The position numbers and the translations under genes are program-made. From contig DMZI01000065.1 in assembly GCA_003485325.1 (NCBI GenBank), positions 1 through 64,000 of the forward strand: a stretch of DNA of 64,000 bases. Reading direction: 5' to 3'. This stretch comes from Desulfotomaculum sp. (GTDB taxonomy: Bacteria > Bacillota > Desulfotomaculia > Desulfotomaculales > Nap2-2B). Under the pieces are notes generated by a model. The model was given only the letters and a program-made list of their open reading frames with translations, searched no databases and was not told where the DNA came from. Below are positions 8,260 through 16,469 of this stretch, piece by piece; the first letter of the stretch is position 1, and every line of letters starts with the position of its first letter.

Positions 8260-9231
8260 TTAAACGGTATACTGACTTGATTTATACAGCCGGGTGTTTT
8301 GCGCAAACCATTCGATTGTTTTCCCAAGTCCTTCTTCCAGGGTGAACTGCGGTTTCCAGCCTGTTAGGGCAACCGCCTTTTTGTTGTTACAAAGCAACCT
8401 TTCAACTTCGCTGGCTGCCGGCCTTATTCTTGGGGGGTCAATTTTTATTTCTATTTTTATACCGGAGATATTTTGAATAAGCTTAATAAGGTCCCCGATT
8501 GAGATTTCACTGCCGCTGCCCAGGTTGACTATTTCTCCCACACATTTTTCTGAAAATCCCACGCTGATGATGCCTTTTACTGTGTCACTGACAAAGTTTA
8601 AGTCCCTGGTAGGTGTGAGGCTTCCCAGGCGGACTGTTTTTTCTTCACTAAGAATCTGGGTAATGATTGTCGGTACAATAGCGCGGGTGGACTGCCGCGG
8701 GCCAAAGGTGTTGAAAGGCCTTGCCACAGCAACGGGAAGGCCGAATGACCGGTAGTAGCTTAAAGCCAGCTGGTCGGCGGCGATCTTCGTAGCGGCGTAG
8801 GGAGACTGGGCCTGCAACGGGTGCCTTTCATCTATGGGCACATATCTGGCTGTTCCGTAAACCTCGGAAGTTGAGGTAACAATTACTCTTTTTATGCCCA
8901 GCTCCACAGCAGCCTGACATATGTTGTAGGTGCCTTCAAGGTTGGTTTTAATATATGCAAGAGGTGATATATAAGAGTAGGGGATACCTATTAAGGCAGC
9001 CAGGTGGAAAACAAGATCAACTTCCTGCAAACAGTTTTTCATACTGTCATAATCCCTGACATTGCCGGTAACGATTTCCATGCTGCCAATTAAGGGGCTG
9101 TTTTCCAGCCACCCCCAGCTGTTGCGGGAGTTGTAACGAATTAAGGCTCTTACATTGTGCCCCTGATCAACTAACTCTTCGCACAAGTGAGAGCCTATAA
9201 AACCGCCTGCTCCGGTAACCAGGATTCTCAA
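8260..9231 (-). CDS. legB: NDP-sugar 4,6-dehydratase (LegB, extended SDR)
   Basis: 323 residues with the NAD-binding TGAGGFIGSHL at the N-terminus, FHLAALIGIPYSY, the catalytic STSEVYG and YAATK (YxxxK), and the RPFNTFGPRQ segment. This matches LegB-type dehydratases, which act on GDP- or UDP-GlcNAc; PglF-type membrane dehydratases have an N-terminal membrane region that is absent here. Start is TTG after GAAAGGAG. First enzyme of the sugar pathway, directly after the Maf gene, so the whole glycosylation unit is one transcription direction. Confidence 0.9.
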   Translation of the reverse strand: MRILVTGAGGFIGSHLCEELVDQGHNVRALIRYNSRNSWGWLENSPLIGSMEIVTGNVRDYDSMKNCLQEVDLVFHLAALIGIPYSYISPLAYIKTNLEGTYNICQAAVELGIKRVIVTSTSEVYGTARYVPIDERHPLQAQSPYAATKIAADQLALSYYRSFGLPVAVARPFNTFGPRQSTRAIVPTIITQILSEEKTVRLGSLTPTRDLNFVSDTVKGIISVGFSEKCVGEIVNLGSGSEISIGDLIKLIQNISGIKIEIKIDPPRIRPAASEVERLLCNNKKAVALTGWKPQFTLEEGLGKTIEWFAQNTRLYKSSQYTV

Positions 9232-9255
9232 AGAAAAAATGCTCCTTTCTATTTT

Positions 9256-11097
9256 TTACTTATTAAAGTTAAAGGAATCCAAAGGCCTGTTGATCCATTC
9301 TTCAATTTTTTCCGCTGCCTTGTTAAGATCTGTATAAAAAGCACAGGACTGTTCGATTATATTTCTTGTTTTTTCAATTTGTTCAACAGCCTCTTCCTCT
9401 CCAACACGGGCAAATTTCTGGTAAGCGGGTGAAATAACCGCTTCCAGCCAGGGGAAAGCTTTCTGCTGTTCAAATATCTTTTGATCCAAATATTCCAGTT
9501 TTTCTTTTAACGGGTCTATCTTTTCAAGGGGCGGCATTTCATCAGAACGATAAAGGTCTTCCAGTTTCTGTGATATCTGCAGTCCTGATCGAGTATACTT
9601 CTTTACTCTTCTGATGCATTTTTTTGTTTCCTTTAAATCAAAACATATATTTTTGATCACATCAAGAGGAATATCTTTTTTTACGGCCAGTCTCTTTATT
9701 GTTTTGTCAATAGGGTACTCTTTTGTCAGGTACCTGTCTATAGCTTCTCTGAAGGGCATTTCTTCAGTGCCGGGTATTCTGGCCCCGCCTTCGGTTGCGT
9801 TGATTATTTTTACCTGATCTTTAACCAGGGGGATCTCCTCTTCGTACCAATGTAAAAAACAGGCCAGAGAATGACTTGTTTCAACTTTTTTATCTCCCCC
9901 GTATCCCTCTACTTCAACCAACTGTTCGTTGCCGGATACGGTGCGCCCCTCGTAGATTGTCCTTTGTGAATGTGTTTTGCCGCCGGTGTAGGCAAGGTCC
10001 TGCCCGATAAAGATAATTGGATCAAGGCCTGCTTTTACAGCCAGGTCAAAGGAAACATTAGCTACCGAAGGGCCGCCCTTCAATAGGGTCCTTTTCTCAT
10101 CAATGAAATTCTCCAGCCAGGTCATGAAGTAAGGATCGTATGCTCCAACAATTTTTGGCCCTTTAAAGTTGGCGGGGATGCTTTTATAAGTTACGGGAGA
10201 AAAGATTAATACAGAATCTTTAACTTCCACGTTTTCGAAATTTACCGCGTTGGGTTCTCCCCCGTCAACAGTGACGACAAGGTCTGGTTCTATTCCAAGA
10301 CTTAATATTGCTTTAAAAGCGGTTCCGGCCGCAATAATAACCGCCTTATTCTTAATTTCTTTGAGAAGATGTATATTCTTATCCAGAGACGGGCCCGCAG
10401 CAACAATTACTCCTGGAACGCCTTTAAATGGCCCGCAAAGTATATCTACGTCCGGAGCTTGAATTGTTGCCGGAAGGTTACATAAAAAGTTTTCGGTCCA
10501 GTCGAAGGAAAAACGCATCAAAGTATTTGAGTGTAAGATATGATCAGCTACAACAGCATTTGCTGACTCTTCAAGTTCTTTAAAATTATCGCCTGCATTC
10601 CGCAGCGCAGGCAAATATGCCAGGAGCTTAAGTTTTTCAGGCTGGTAGATGTTTAGTTGCTTTTCAATTATTTTGTTAATCTCTTTTTTTTCGGCGCCAA
10701 AGTATAAAACGATGTTTTCCTTGTTGATCAGGGAAGTGAGATCAACAGCGTTTAAGGCTGTTTTAAACGTTGACAGGTCAGGTTCCATGGCCACAATTCT
10801 GGCTTTTGGGTATAATAAACTCAATCTGTTAATGTGATAACCCAGGCCAATTCCACAAACAAGCAGTGTATCATCTTCCGCCGCATAGATATTTTGAGCC
10901 CACCGGGCGGCTTCTCTCACAGGGTCGTAGGCGCTGTGCAGGTGGTAGACCTTTTTGTTGTGAGATACTTTCAAGGTAGGTAGTCCATTCTTCGCCGGGA
11001 CTACTTCACCAAGAGATGTTGTCTGTGATAATCTGTCTACCAGATCAGGGTATCTGTTTTTTAATGCGGAAAGATTATTTCTAGATAAGTTGCACAT
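9256..11097 (-). CDS. maf: motility accessory factor Maf (DUF115) glycosyltransferase
   Basis: 613 residues. The central DUF115/Maf domain shows VIVAAGPSLDKNIHLLKEI near residue 230, then DLVVTVDGGEP and FIGQDLAYTGGKTHS. Maf proteins are linked to transfer of pseudaminic or legionaminic acid onto flagellin serine/threonine residues; in this window it sits between fliD/fliS and the Leg pathway, as expected for that job. ATG start after AAGGAG. No membrane segment, consistent with a cytoplasmic enzyme acting before export. Acceptor and donor are inferred from context. Confidence 0.88.
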   Translation of the reverse strand: MCNLSRNNLSALKNRYPDLVDRLSQTTSLGEVVPAKNGLPTLKVSHNKKVYHLHSAYDPVREAARWAQNIYAAEDDTLLVCGIGLGYHINRLSLLYPKARIVAMEPDLSTFKTALNAVDLTSLINKENIVLYFGAEKKEINKIIEKQLNIYQPEKLKLLAYLPALRNAGDNFKELEESANAVVADHILHSNTLMRFSFDWTENFLCNLPATIQAPDVDILCGPFKGVPGVIVAAGPSLDKNIHLLKEIKNKAVIIAAGTAFKAILSLGIEPDLVVTVDGGEPNAVNFENVEVKDSVLIFSPVTYKSIPANFKGPKIVGAYDPYFMTWLENFIDEKRTLLKGGPSVANVSFDLAVKAGLDPIIFIGQDLAYTGGKTHSQRTIYEGRTVSGNEQLVEVEGYGGDKKVETSHSLACFLHWYEEEIPLVKDQVKIINATEGGARIPGTEEMPFREAIDRYLTKEYPIDKTIKRLAVKKDIPLDVIKNICFDLKETKKCIRRVKKYTRSGLQISQKLEDLYRSDEMPPLEKIDPLKEKLEYLDQKIFEQQKAFPWLEAVISPAYQKFARVGEEEAVEQIEKTRNIIEQSCAFYTDLNKAAEKIEEWINRPLDSFNFNK

Positions 11098-11126
11098 GGC
11101 TTTTCTCCTTAGACCGGATTTTCAAG

Positions 11127-11477
11127 CTAAGATAAAATGCATGTATTTACCTGTTCCACAAAAGGTACAAGTTCGTACTCCAGCAGATCGCCAATCAAAA
11201 CGTAATCATCATTTTCCCATGCGTCAAGCAAACTGCTCAAATAGTTGCCCAGTTCTTCGATCTTTTTATAATCAAATGATTCTATGTTTCTCAAGAACCC
11301 TGCCAGCCAGCGCAACCCATCCGTGGCCTTGGTAAAAAAATATGCCCCGTCGGCCTCATTGCCATTATGCATCAATTCTGCGATAGCCATAAGGCCTTTG
11401 GATAACTTAGGCAAATAATCAGCTGCGGACTGATAGAATTCATTATTGAATAAATCGTTTGGTTTATCAACAGCCAT
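11127..11477 (-). CDS. unknown flagellar-locus protein
   Basis: A 116-residue acidic, probably all-helical soluble protein (NEFYQSAADYLPKLSKGL, ADGAYFFTKATDGLRWLAGF, LLEYELVPFVEQV). I do not recognise a named family. ATG start after GGAGG. It is sandwiched between the FliT-like chaperone and maf, all minus strand with gaps below 30 bases, so a role in flagellin handling or glycosylation is likely from context alone. No catalytic motif is visible. Confidence 0.75.
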   Translation of the reverse strand: MAVDKPNDLFNNEFYQSAADYLPKLSKGLMAIAELMHNGNEADGAYFFTKATDGLRWLAGFLRNIESFDYKKIEELGNYLSSLLDAWENDDYVLIGDLLEYELVPFVEQVNTCILS

Positions 11478-11489
11478 TTCTAAAGCCTC

Positions 11490-11909
11490 CTAAAAATCTT
11501 TTTGAATGAACCTTGGCGAAGGTATGATGTTTCTCCTATAGGCTTGAAGAGTATCCCTTGTTTTGTTCAGGATTTTGTTTTCTTGTATTTTTATTAACAT
11601 GCAGTTAGTCATCAAATTCAGCAGCAAACCCATCTTTATTTTGACTTCTTTAGCCTCGTTAATAAGCTCTGAAAAAGCGTCTTTGACTATGGGAGATGTA
11701 AAAAGGGAAGAGTGATTATTATACAGACTCAAATCCGTGATCCTTTCTCTTATTTCTGCTTCCATCTTCCATATCTGTGTTGCTTCTCCCCAGTTGCCCA
11801 GTTTTATTTCGTTTTCGGTTAAAAGAATCAATTCCTTAAGGGTGGAATAGGCGCTTTTCTGTTTTTGTATGACAGTTATTATTTCATCTGCCGTACAGGT
11901 CATCTTCAT
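11490..11909 (-). CDS. FliT/FlgN-like export chaperone
   Basis: 139 residues, predicted long helices, with an aromatic/basic tail ending in PRFIQKDF that resembles the C-terminal tails of FlgN/FliT-type chaperones. It follows fliS immediately (start overlaps the fliS stop by 4 bases), the usual slot of fliT in fliD-fliS-fliT operons. FliT binds FliD before export. Sequence similarity within this group is low, so the name rests partly on position. Confidence 0.6.
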   Translation of the reverse strand: MKMTCTADEIITVIQKQKSAYSTLKELILLTENEIKLGNWGEATQIWKMEAEIRERITDLSLYNNHSSLFTSPIVKDAFSELINEAKEVKIKMGLLLNLMTNCMLIKIQENKILNKTRDTLQAYRRNIIPSPRFIQKDF

Positions 11910-12280
11910 ACCCCTATTTTACAGGCGCTCTTGGCCCATGCGTCTTTTATTTCGGTAAGGAGTTCGGTTATCTCATTAAGGATTGTGACATCTCTTTTGA
12001 TGTTTGCCTGGATGAGACGAAAATGCATATATTCGTATAATCTTTCTAGATTAATGGCGAAATCACCGGCCTCAAAGTTTAAGCTTGCTCGTAATTCATT
12101 GATTATTTTTTGGCTTCGGCTTAAAAGGTAGTTTGTTTTGGCTATTTCACCCTGTTGGATAGTTTCCTTTGCCTGATCCATGAAGCTTAAAGCTCCCTCA
12201 TAGAGCATAAGGACGAGCTTTTCCGGCGGGGCTGTAATAATGTTATTCTGGGCGTAAACGGCTACCTGTTCATTAATCAT
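11906..12280 (-). CDS. fliS: flagellin chaperone FliS
   Basis: 124 residues with hallmark FliS segments: an N-terminal YAQNNIITAPPEKLVLMLYEG and the helix pair around SLNFEAGDFAINLERLYEYM. FliS holds the C-terminal helix of flagellin in the cytoplasm until export. ATG start, 28 bases after fliD on the minus strand. Full family length. Confidence 0.93.
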   Translation of the reverse strand: MINEQVAVYAQNNIITAPPEKLVLMLYEGALSFMDQAKETIQQGEIAKTNYLLSRSQKIINELRASLNFEAGDFAINLERLYEYMHFRLIQANIKRDVTILNEITELLTEIKDAWAKSACKIGV

Positions 12281-12307
12281 TTGGATGTCCCCCTTGATCT
12301 GCTTTCT

Positions 12308-14002
12308 TTAATCACTGTTAAACGCTGAAATCTGGCTCGCCAGCCATGTGCTCGTTGAATTGAACTTGTTTATAAGCTCTTCCATCTGAGCGAACTGACT
12401 TTTCAACTGCTGCTGCCTCAGTTCCAGCCGGTCGTTCATATCTTTAATTGAAGCGTTTAAAAATATTACCTCTTTTTCATACGCTTTTTGGTGTGCAGGT
12501 ATAAGACCGTTTCCATCATTGATCTGGCGGTCAATTTCAGCTATTAAGCGTACCGCAACTCCATTTTCACTTTCTCCAAAAAGATTGGCCAGGGCTGCTG
12601 ATTGGTTTTGGGCGGCTGATTTCAGTTTGCTCTCGTCTAAAACTAATTTACCGTCACGATCTACAGTAATTCCTGCCTGCGATAACCTGCTCAGACTCGT
12701 TGAGGCTCCCTCAACAGGAGCGATAGTTTTTCTCCAGATGGACTGAACCAGGGACTGCAAAGATATGTCTCCGTTTAACGCACCTTCCTTATCCAGGTCA
12801 TCGTTAATTAAACTAATCACTTCATTGTACTGGTTTACGAAGTCACTGATCTTGCTTATAGTCGATTCATAGTCGGGCTTAACTTCTATGCTTGCTTCTC
12901 CTTGGGTCAACAAGGTAATGTTTAACCCCGTGATAATATCTGAAACCTGATTCGAAGCGCTGTAGAAAGTTGCTCCTCCGTTAATTTCCGATATAGAGAA
13001 AGAGGCGTTGGCGCCCAGGTCCTGTTGAGCGTTTAATATGTCCAGGGCGGCTAAGAGGTTTCCGCTTGTATCCGATAAAGATATGCCAATACTGCCAGTT
13101 TTGCTTGATTTAAGCGCGATTTTGTCTGACACCGGATCATAGCTGGCATAAACTTGAGCATCGGAACTGTTTATCCGGCTGATTACGTCGTTTAATGAGT
13201 CAGACGAAGTATCGTAATTTATTGACACGCCGTTGATTGTAAAACTGCCGCTGGTTGTGGAAAGAAGCCCGTTTTTCAAACGTGAATTATCCAAAACTGC
13301 ATCTGTTTCGGCCATTCCCAGGTTCGCCTGGCTGGTTTTCGTATAAGTTCCGCTTCCCTGTGCCGGAGCAGCCAAAAGGCGTGTAGCAGTAAGAAAGTTG
13401 CTTGTATCAGCGCCCTGGCCAAGTTTAAGGTTGTCGGGATCGTCGCTGGTCAAAACCAGGCGGTCGTTTTCATAACTTGCTGTAACTCCGGTTGTCGCCG
13501 ATTGCGCATTGATCCGGTCGATCACGTTGACCAGATTATCACTGGCGGCGTCCAGGGTAAAAGTGTAGTTGTTGATCGTAAAAGTTCCGCTGGCGGGAGT
13601 AATGGCAAAACCAGCTTCGCTGCTGTTTAAAACCGCGCTGGTATTAATGGGCTGGCCGATTGTCCCGGTGCTTTGTGCCCTTGTTCCCGTAGCTATGTTG
13701 CTTATGTTTAAATGATATGTTTCCGGGACGGAATTGCTTCCAGCCGTAGCGCCGGCTATAGAGTTATCACTAACCTGGGCGGTTTTGCCCGAGAAGGAAC
13801 TGGACAGGTTCAATTTCGATAATGTGTTTCTCAGGGAGAGGAGTTTGGTGTTAATTTTACCCCAGGCATCTTTTTTGGCGGTTAAATTTGTAACCTTTGT
13901 TTTCATATTGGTCACAGGCTGTTTTTCAATCTGCATTAAAGCCTCAATTATGCTGTCTGTGTCAATGCCGGAGCTGATTCCTGTAAACTGAATGGTCGAC
14001 AT
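12308..14002 (-). CDS. fliD: filament cap protein FliD
   Basis: 564 residues. The N-terminal FliD signature FTGISSGIDTDSIIEALM is followed by coiled-coil regions; the middle shows repeated flagellin-hook-IN style segments (GTFTINNYTF near 140, GSFTINGVSINYD near 250), and the C-terminal domain ends in a coiled coil (RLELRQQQLKSQFAQMEELINKFNST). The cap directs flagellin polymerisation at the filament tip. Sits between flaG and fliS. Confidence 0.95.
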   Translation of the reverse strand: MSTIQFTGISSGIDTDSIIEALMQIEKQPVTNMKTKVTNLTAKKDAWGKINTKLLSLRNTLSKLNLSSSFSGKTAQVSDNSIAGATAGSNSVPETYHLNISNIATGTRAQSTGTIGQPINTSAVLNSSEAGFAITPASGTFTINNYTFTLDAASDNLVNVIDRINAQSATTGVTASYENDRLVLTSDDPDNLKLGQGADTSNFLTATRLLAAPAQGSGTYTKTSQANLGMAETDAVLDNSRLKNGLLSTTSGSFTINGVSINYDTSSDSLNDVISRINSSDAQVYASYDPVSDKIALKSSKTGSIGISLSDTSGNLLAALDILNAQQDLGANASFSISEINGGATFYSASNQVSDIITGLNITLLTQGEASIEVKPDYESTISKISDFVNQYNEVISLINDDLDKEGALNGDISLQSLVQSIWRKTIAPVEGASTSLSRLSQAGITVDRDGKLVLDESKLKSAAQNQSAALANLFGESENGVAVRLIAEIDRQINDGNGLIPAHQKAYEKEVIFLNASIKDMNDRLELRQQQLKSQFAQMEELINKFNSTSTWLASQISAFNSD

Positions 14003-14019
14003 GATTTCAACTTCCTTTT

Positions 14020-14388
14020 CTACACATAATCATCCATGAATATTCCCACAGCATTTTTTATTTGGGCCAGTATATCCAGGAATTTTTCCTCTGGAATTTC
14101 TTTAATTATTTTTTCCGGATACCGGGTTGGATCGACGACCTGTACTATTAGCTGCTTGGTAGCTTCATGGACCTTGAAACGCAGATTGTAGCCAATAAAA
14201 ATTGCCAGCTTATTTAAAGTTTCTGTGTCGGCTTTTAATACTTTGATTTTTTCTTTTGCTGCCACGGTTTTTCCCGTATTTGAATCGTCTTCATTTTTGA
14301 TCTGCTGTTTTTTTTGAACCGGTTTAAGATCCTGCTGCAAAGTAGATTCTTTTATCGCCTGGATTGCGCTTTTTTCTTCTATTTTCAT
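14020..14388 (-). CDS. flaG: FlaG family protein
   Basis: 122 residues with the FlaG C-terminal domain: NKLAIFIGYNLRFKVHEATK, then VQVVDPTRYPEKIIKEIPEE, the conserved core of this family. The N-terminal half is lysine/glutamine rich and looks disordered. FlaG proteins affect filament length. ATG start, between flagellin and fliD. Confidence 0.9.
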   Translation of the reverse strand: MKIEEKSAIQAIKESTLQQDLKPVQKKQQIKNEDDSNTGKTVAAKEKIKVLKADTETLNKLAIFIGYNLRFKVHEATKQLIVQVVDPTRYPEKIIKEIPEEKFLDILAQIKNAVGIFMDDYV

Positions 14389-14456
14389 AGACCATCATCC
14401 TCTTCGAATCCCAAAGGACCATCTAAAAGAAGTATTTTGTTTCCCCCTAACAGGAG

Positions 14457-14490
14457 GGACGGCCGGATACTATAACACACCGGCCGGTCC
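14457..14490 (-). other. GC-rich stem-loop between flagellin and flaG
   Basis: GGACGGCCGG (14457-14466) pairs with CCGGCCGGTCC (14480-14490) with one bulge, 20 bases past the flagellin stop. No U-run follows on the minus strand, so it is a weak terminator candidate at best; a 3' stabilising structure that raises flagellin mRNA over flaG-fliD mRNA is an equally good reading. Confidence 0.5.
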
Positions 14491-14509
14491 TGATAAAGGG
14501 TTCCAAAAT

Positions 14510-15328
14510 TTACCTCATTAAGGATAGTATCTGCGAGGGTATTTGGTTTGCCTGAGCCAACATAGCCATGCCGGTTTGCTGCAGGATCTGGTTTCTTGAG
14601 AAAGTGGTCATTTCTTTGGCCATGTCCAAATCCCGAATTCTCGACTCGGCTACGATGAGGTTCTGTGTCATATTCCCCAGGTTAGTAATCGTATGCTCAA
14701 GGCGGTTTTGATAGGCGCCGAGCTGTGCCCTGCGGCTGGCAAGTTTTTCAATGGCATTCTGCACTTTCGTAATTGCCGCATTTGCCCCGGTCACAGTACC
14801 CAGTGATAGTGTTCCTCCCGTTACTATAGCTGAAAAGGCTGCTCTGTTGATGGCGATGGTCATTTTTTCAGCCGCCTGGGCTCCGATCTGGAAGACCTTG
14901 CCGGCTGAGAAGCCGCCGCTTAACAGTTTGATGCTGTTGAAGTTGACATTGCCCGCCATCTGATCGATCTGTGCTTTTAAAGCGCTGTATTCGGCGGTAA
15001 TCTTTGCCCGGTCTGTATTGTTCAGACTGTTGGTTGCAGCTTCGGTGGCCAGGTCTTCCAAACGGATAAGGATGCCGTTCATGGTTTCCAGCGCACTTTC
15101 ACTGGTCTGGATCAGCGAGATTGCATCCTGGGCGTTCAACTGGGCTCTTTCCATACCCTTAAGCTGAGCCCTCATTTTTTCCGAGATAGCCAGTCCGGCG
15201 GCGTCATCGGCCGCACGGTTGATTCGCAATCCGGAAGATAGCTTTTCAAGGTTCTTGGAAATGTTGGCCTGGGTGATATTGAGGTTTTTATTAGCATCCA
15301 GCGCCATGGTATTATTGTAAATGTACAC
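14510..15328 (-). CDS. hag: flagellin
   Basis: 272 residues. The N-terminal D0/D1 region (NKNLNITQANISKNLEKLSSG, then INRAADDAAGLAISEKM) and C-terminal D1/D0 region (LGAYQNRLEHTITNL, ILQQTGMAMLAQANQIPSQIL) are both intact, and the variable surface part between them is only about 60 residues, making it a small flagellin. Serines and threonines in that stretch are plausible glycan sites given the adjacent Leg/Maf genes. Start is GTG 15328 after AGGAGGG; the usual start near MALDANKN is internal. Has its own promoter and a terminator from flgL upstream. Confidence 0.95.
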   Translation of the reverse strand: MYIYNNTMALDANKNLNITQANISKNLEKLSSGLRINRAADDAAGLAISEKMRAQLKGMERAQLNAQDAISLIQTSESALETMNGILIRLEDLATEAATNSLNNTDRAKITAEYSALKAQIDQMAGNVNFNSIKLLSGGFSAGKVFQIGAQAAEKMTIAINRAAFSAIVTGGTLSLGTVTGANAAITKVQNAIEKLASRRAQLGAYQNRLEHTITNLGNMTQNLIVAESRIRDLDMAKEMTTFSRNQILQQTGMAMLAQANQIPSQILSLMR

Positions 15329-15362
15329 TACTTTTTTCCCTCCTTTTAAAGTTTTGATTTTC

Positions 15363-15392
15363 GTGCCTTTTTACGGCCGCTTAGAAAGGCAC
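15363..15392 (-). promoter_or_regulatory. stem-loop in flagellin mRNA leader
   Basis: GTGCCTTT (15363-15370) and AAAGGCAC (15385-15392) form an 8-bp stem with a GC-rich 14-base loop in the flagellin 5' untranslated region, about 35 bases before the start codon. No U-run follows it. It may stabilise the abundant flagellin message. The loop lacks a clear GGA motif, so it does not look like a typical CsrA site. Confidence 0.45.
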
Positions 15393-15453
15393 AAAAACTT
15401 TTATTTGTGTATAGAATCGGTAAAAAGGTTGATTAACTTAAGAGTCTTGCAGG

Positions 15454-15480
15454 TTATCCGACTTGCAAAATATAAATTAA
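15454..15480 (-). promoter_or_regulatory. sigma-28-type promoter of flagellin
   Basis: On the minus strand TTAA, a 15-base spacer and TCGGATAA resemble the sigma-D/FliA consensus TAAA-N15-GCCGATAA (six of eight in the -10). It lies just after the flgL terminator and about 125 bases before the flagellin start. The FliA gene is at 40128. Confidence 0.55.
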
Positions 15481-15491
15481 TTTATTTTCAT

Positions 15492-15516
15492 AAAAAAAAG
15501 ACCTTTAAGGTCTTTG
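15492..15516 (-). terminator. terminator after flgL
   Basis: On the minus strand AAAGACC, loop TTAAA, GGTCTTT followed by a run of T: a compact intrinsic terminator 25 bases past the flgL stop. It separates the flgM-flgN-flgK-flgL unit from flagellin. Confidence 0.8.
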
Positions 15517-15540
15517 GAAAGGTTTTATATCTGTTCGCTG

Positions 15541-16449
15541 TTAACTTAAAAAATTCAACAAGCTTGTCTGTAAAACTTTTGCAGTGCAGGACAGGGTGGC
15601 CTGATAGGTGAGCATACGTGAGACAAGTTCGGTTGTTGCCGTTTCTAAATCAGTATTTTGGAGGCCGGCCAGAGATTTTTGCAGTTTTGTGTTTTGATCT
15701 TCTAAAACCGTTTTGATCATCTCCAGGCGGTTGATTTTAGCGCCTGCTTCAGAGCGGGACTGGATAAAGAGGTTTTGATCATTGGTCAGGTTTTCTATTT
15801 GTGCGTTTACAGTTGAGGAATCTTTCGCTTTCAAGGCATTCTTAAGGTCAAAAAGGTGTGTAAAGACGTTACTATCAATGAAAAGCGCCTGACCGTTAAA
15901 ATTTACTGTTTCGCTAACCTGCGGCAGAACCTTCCTTGGCGAATCATTGAATATTTTTTCTGTGATGGAAGGGTTGACGATCACTTTTTCCCCTCCTCCC
16001 GGATCTTCTTGCCTTACAAAGGGCTGTTCTCCCTTGCTGTTGCTGAAAATGTACCTATCCTCAACTGAAGTGTTGGCAACAATAATCAGCTGGTTAATCA
16101 AATTGTTAACTTTTAAGGTATAGTTTTCGAAATCCGAAGAATTATTGCCTGTGTTGCTGGCTGAAAGAGCGATGTCAAGCGCGCTTTGCATTACCTGGTT
16201 GGCGCTGTCGAAAGCGCCGTCAGCTCCATTCAACCAGGAGATCCCGTTTTCTATGTTGCTGCTGTACTGCTCCCGGGAGGCCAGACTTTCTTTTATGGAA
16301 ATTACTTTCCAGAGACTGGAAGGATCGTCGCTGATTTGTCGCATTTTTTGTCCGGAAGAAATTTTCTGCTGTAAACCGGCTATCTCCCGGATGTTCTGCT
16401 GTAAATTGCTGATTGTGTTTAGAACGGTCATGTTATTTGCAACACGCAT
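15541..16449 (-). CDS. flgL: hook-filament junction protein FlgL
   Basis: 302 residues with the flagellin-like N-terminus MRVANNMTVLNTISNLQQ and QQKISSGQKMRQISDDPSS, and a flagellin-like C-terminal helix (QNTDLETATTELVSRM). FlgL joins FlgK to the filament. ATG start after AGGAAGGGG, 20 bases past flgK. Normal length. Confidence 0.94.
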   Translation of the reverse strand: MRVANNMTVLNTISNLQQNIREIAGLQQKISSGQKMRQISDDPSSLWKVISIKESLASREQYSSNIENGISWLNGADGAFDSANQVMQSALDIALSASNTGNNSSDFENYTLKVNNLINQLIIVANTSVEDRYIFSNSKGEQPFVRQEDPGGGEKVIVNPSITEKIFNDSPRKVLPQVSETVNFNGQALFIDSNVFTHLFDLKNALKAKDSSTVNAQIENLTNDQNLFIQSRSEAGAKINRLEMIKTVLEDQNTKLQKSLAGLQNTDLETATTELVSRMLTYQATLSCTAKVLQTSLLNFLS

Positions 16450-16469
16450 TCTTAAAATACCCCTTCCTG

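Noticed and set aside
12308..14002. Internal TINN/TING repeats of FliD as an unusual fusion
   Set aside because: Flagellin-hook-IN type segments are ordinary in FliD middle domains.
15363..15392. Flagellin leader hairpin as a terminator
   Set aside because: No U-run follows on the minus strand, and the flgL terminator and flagellin promoter lie upstream of it.
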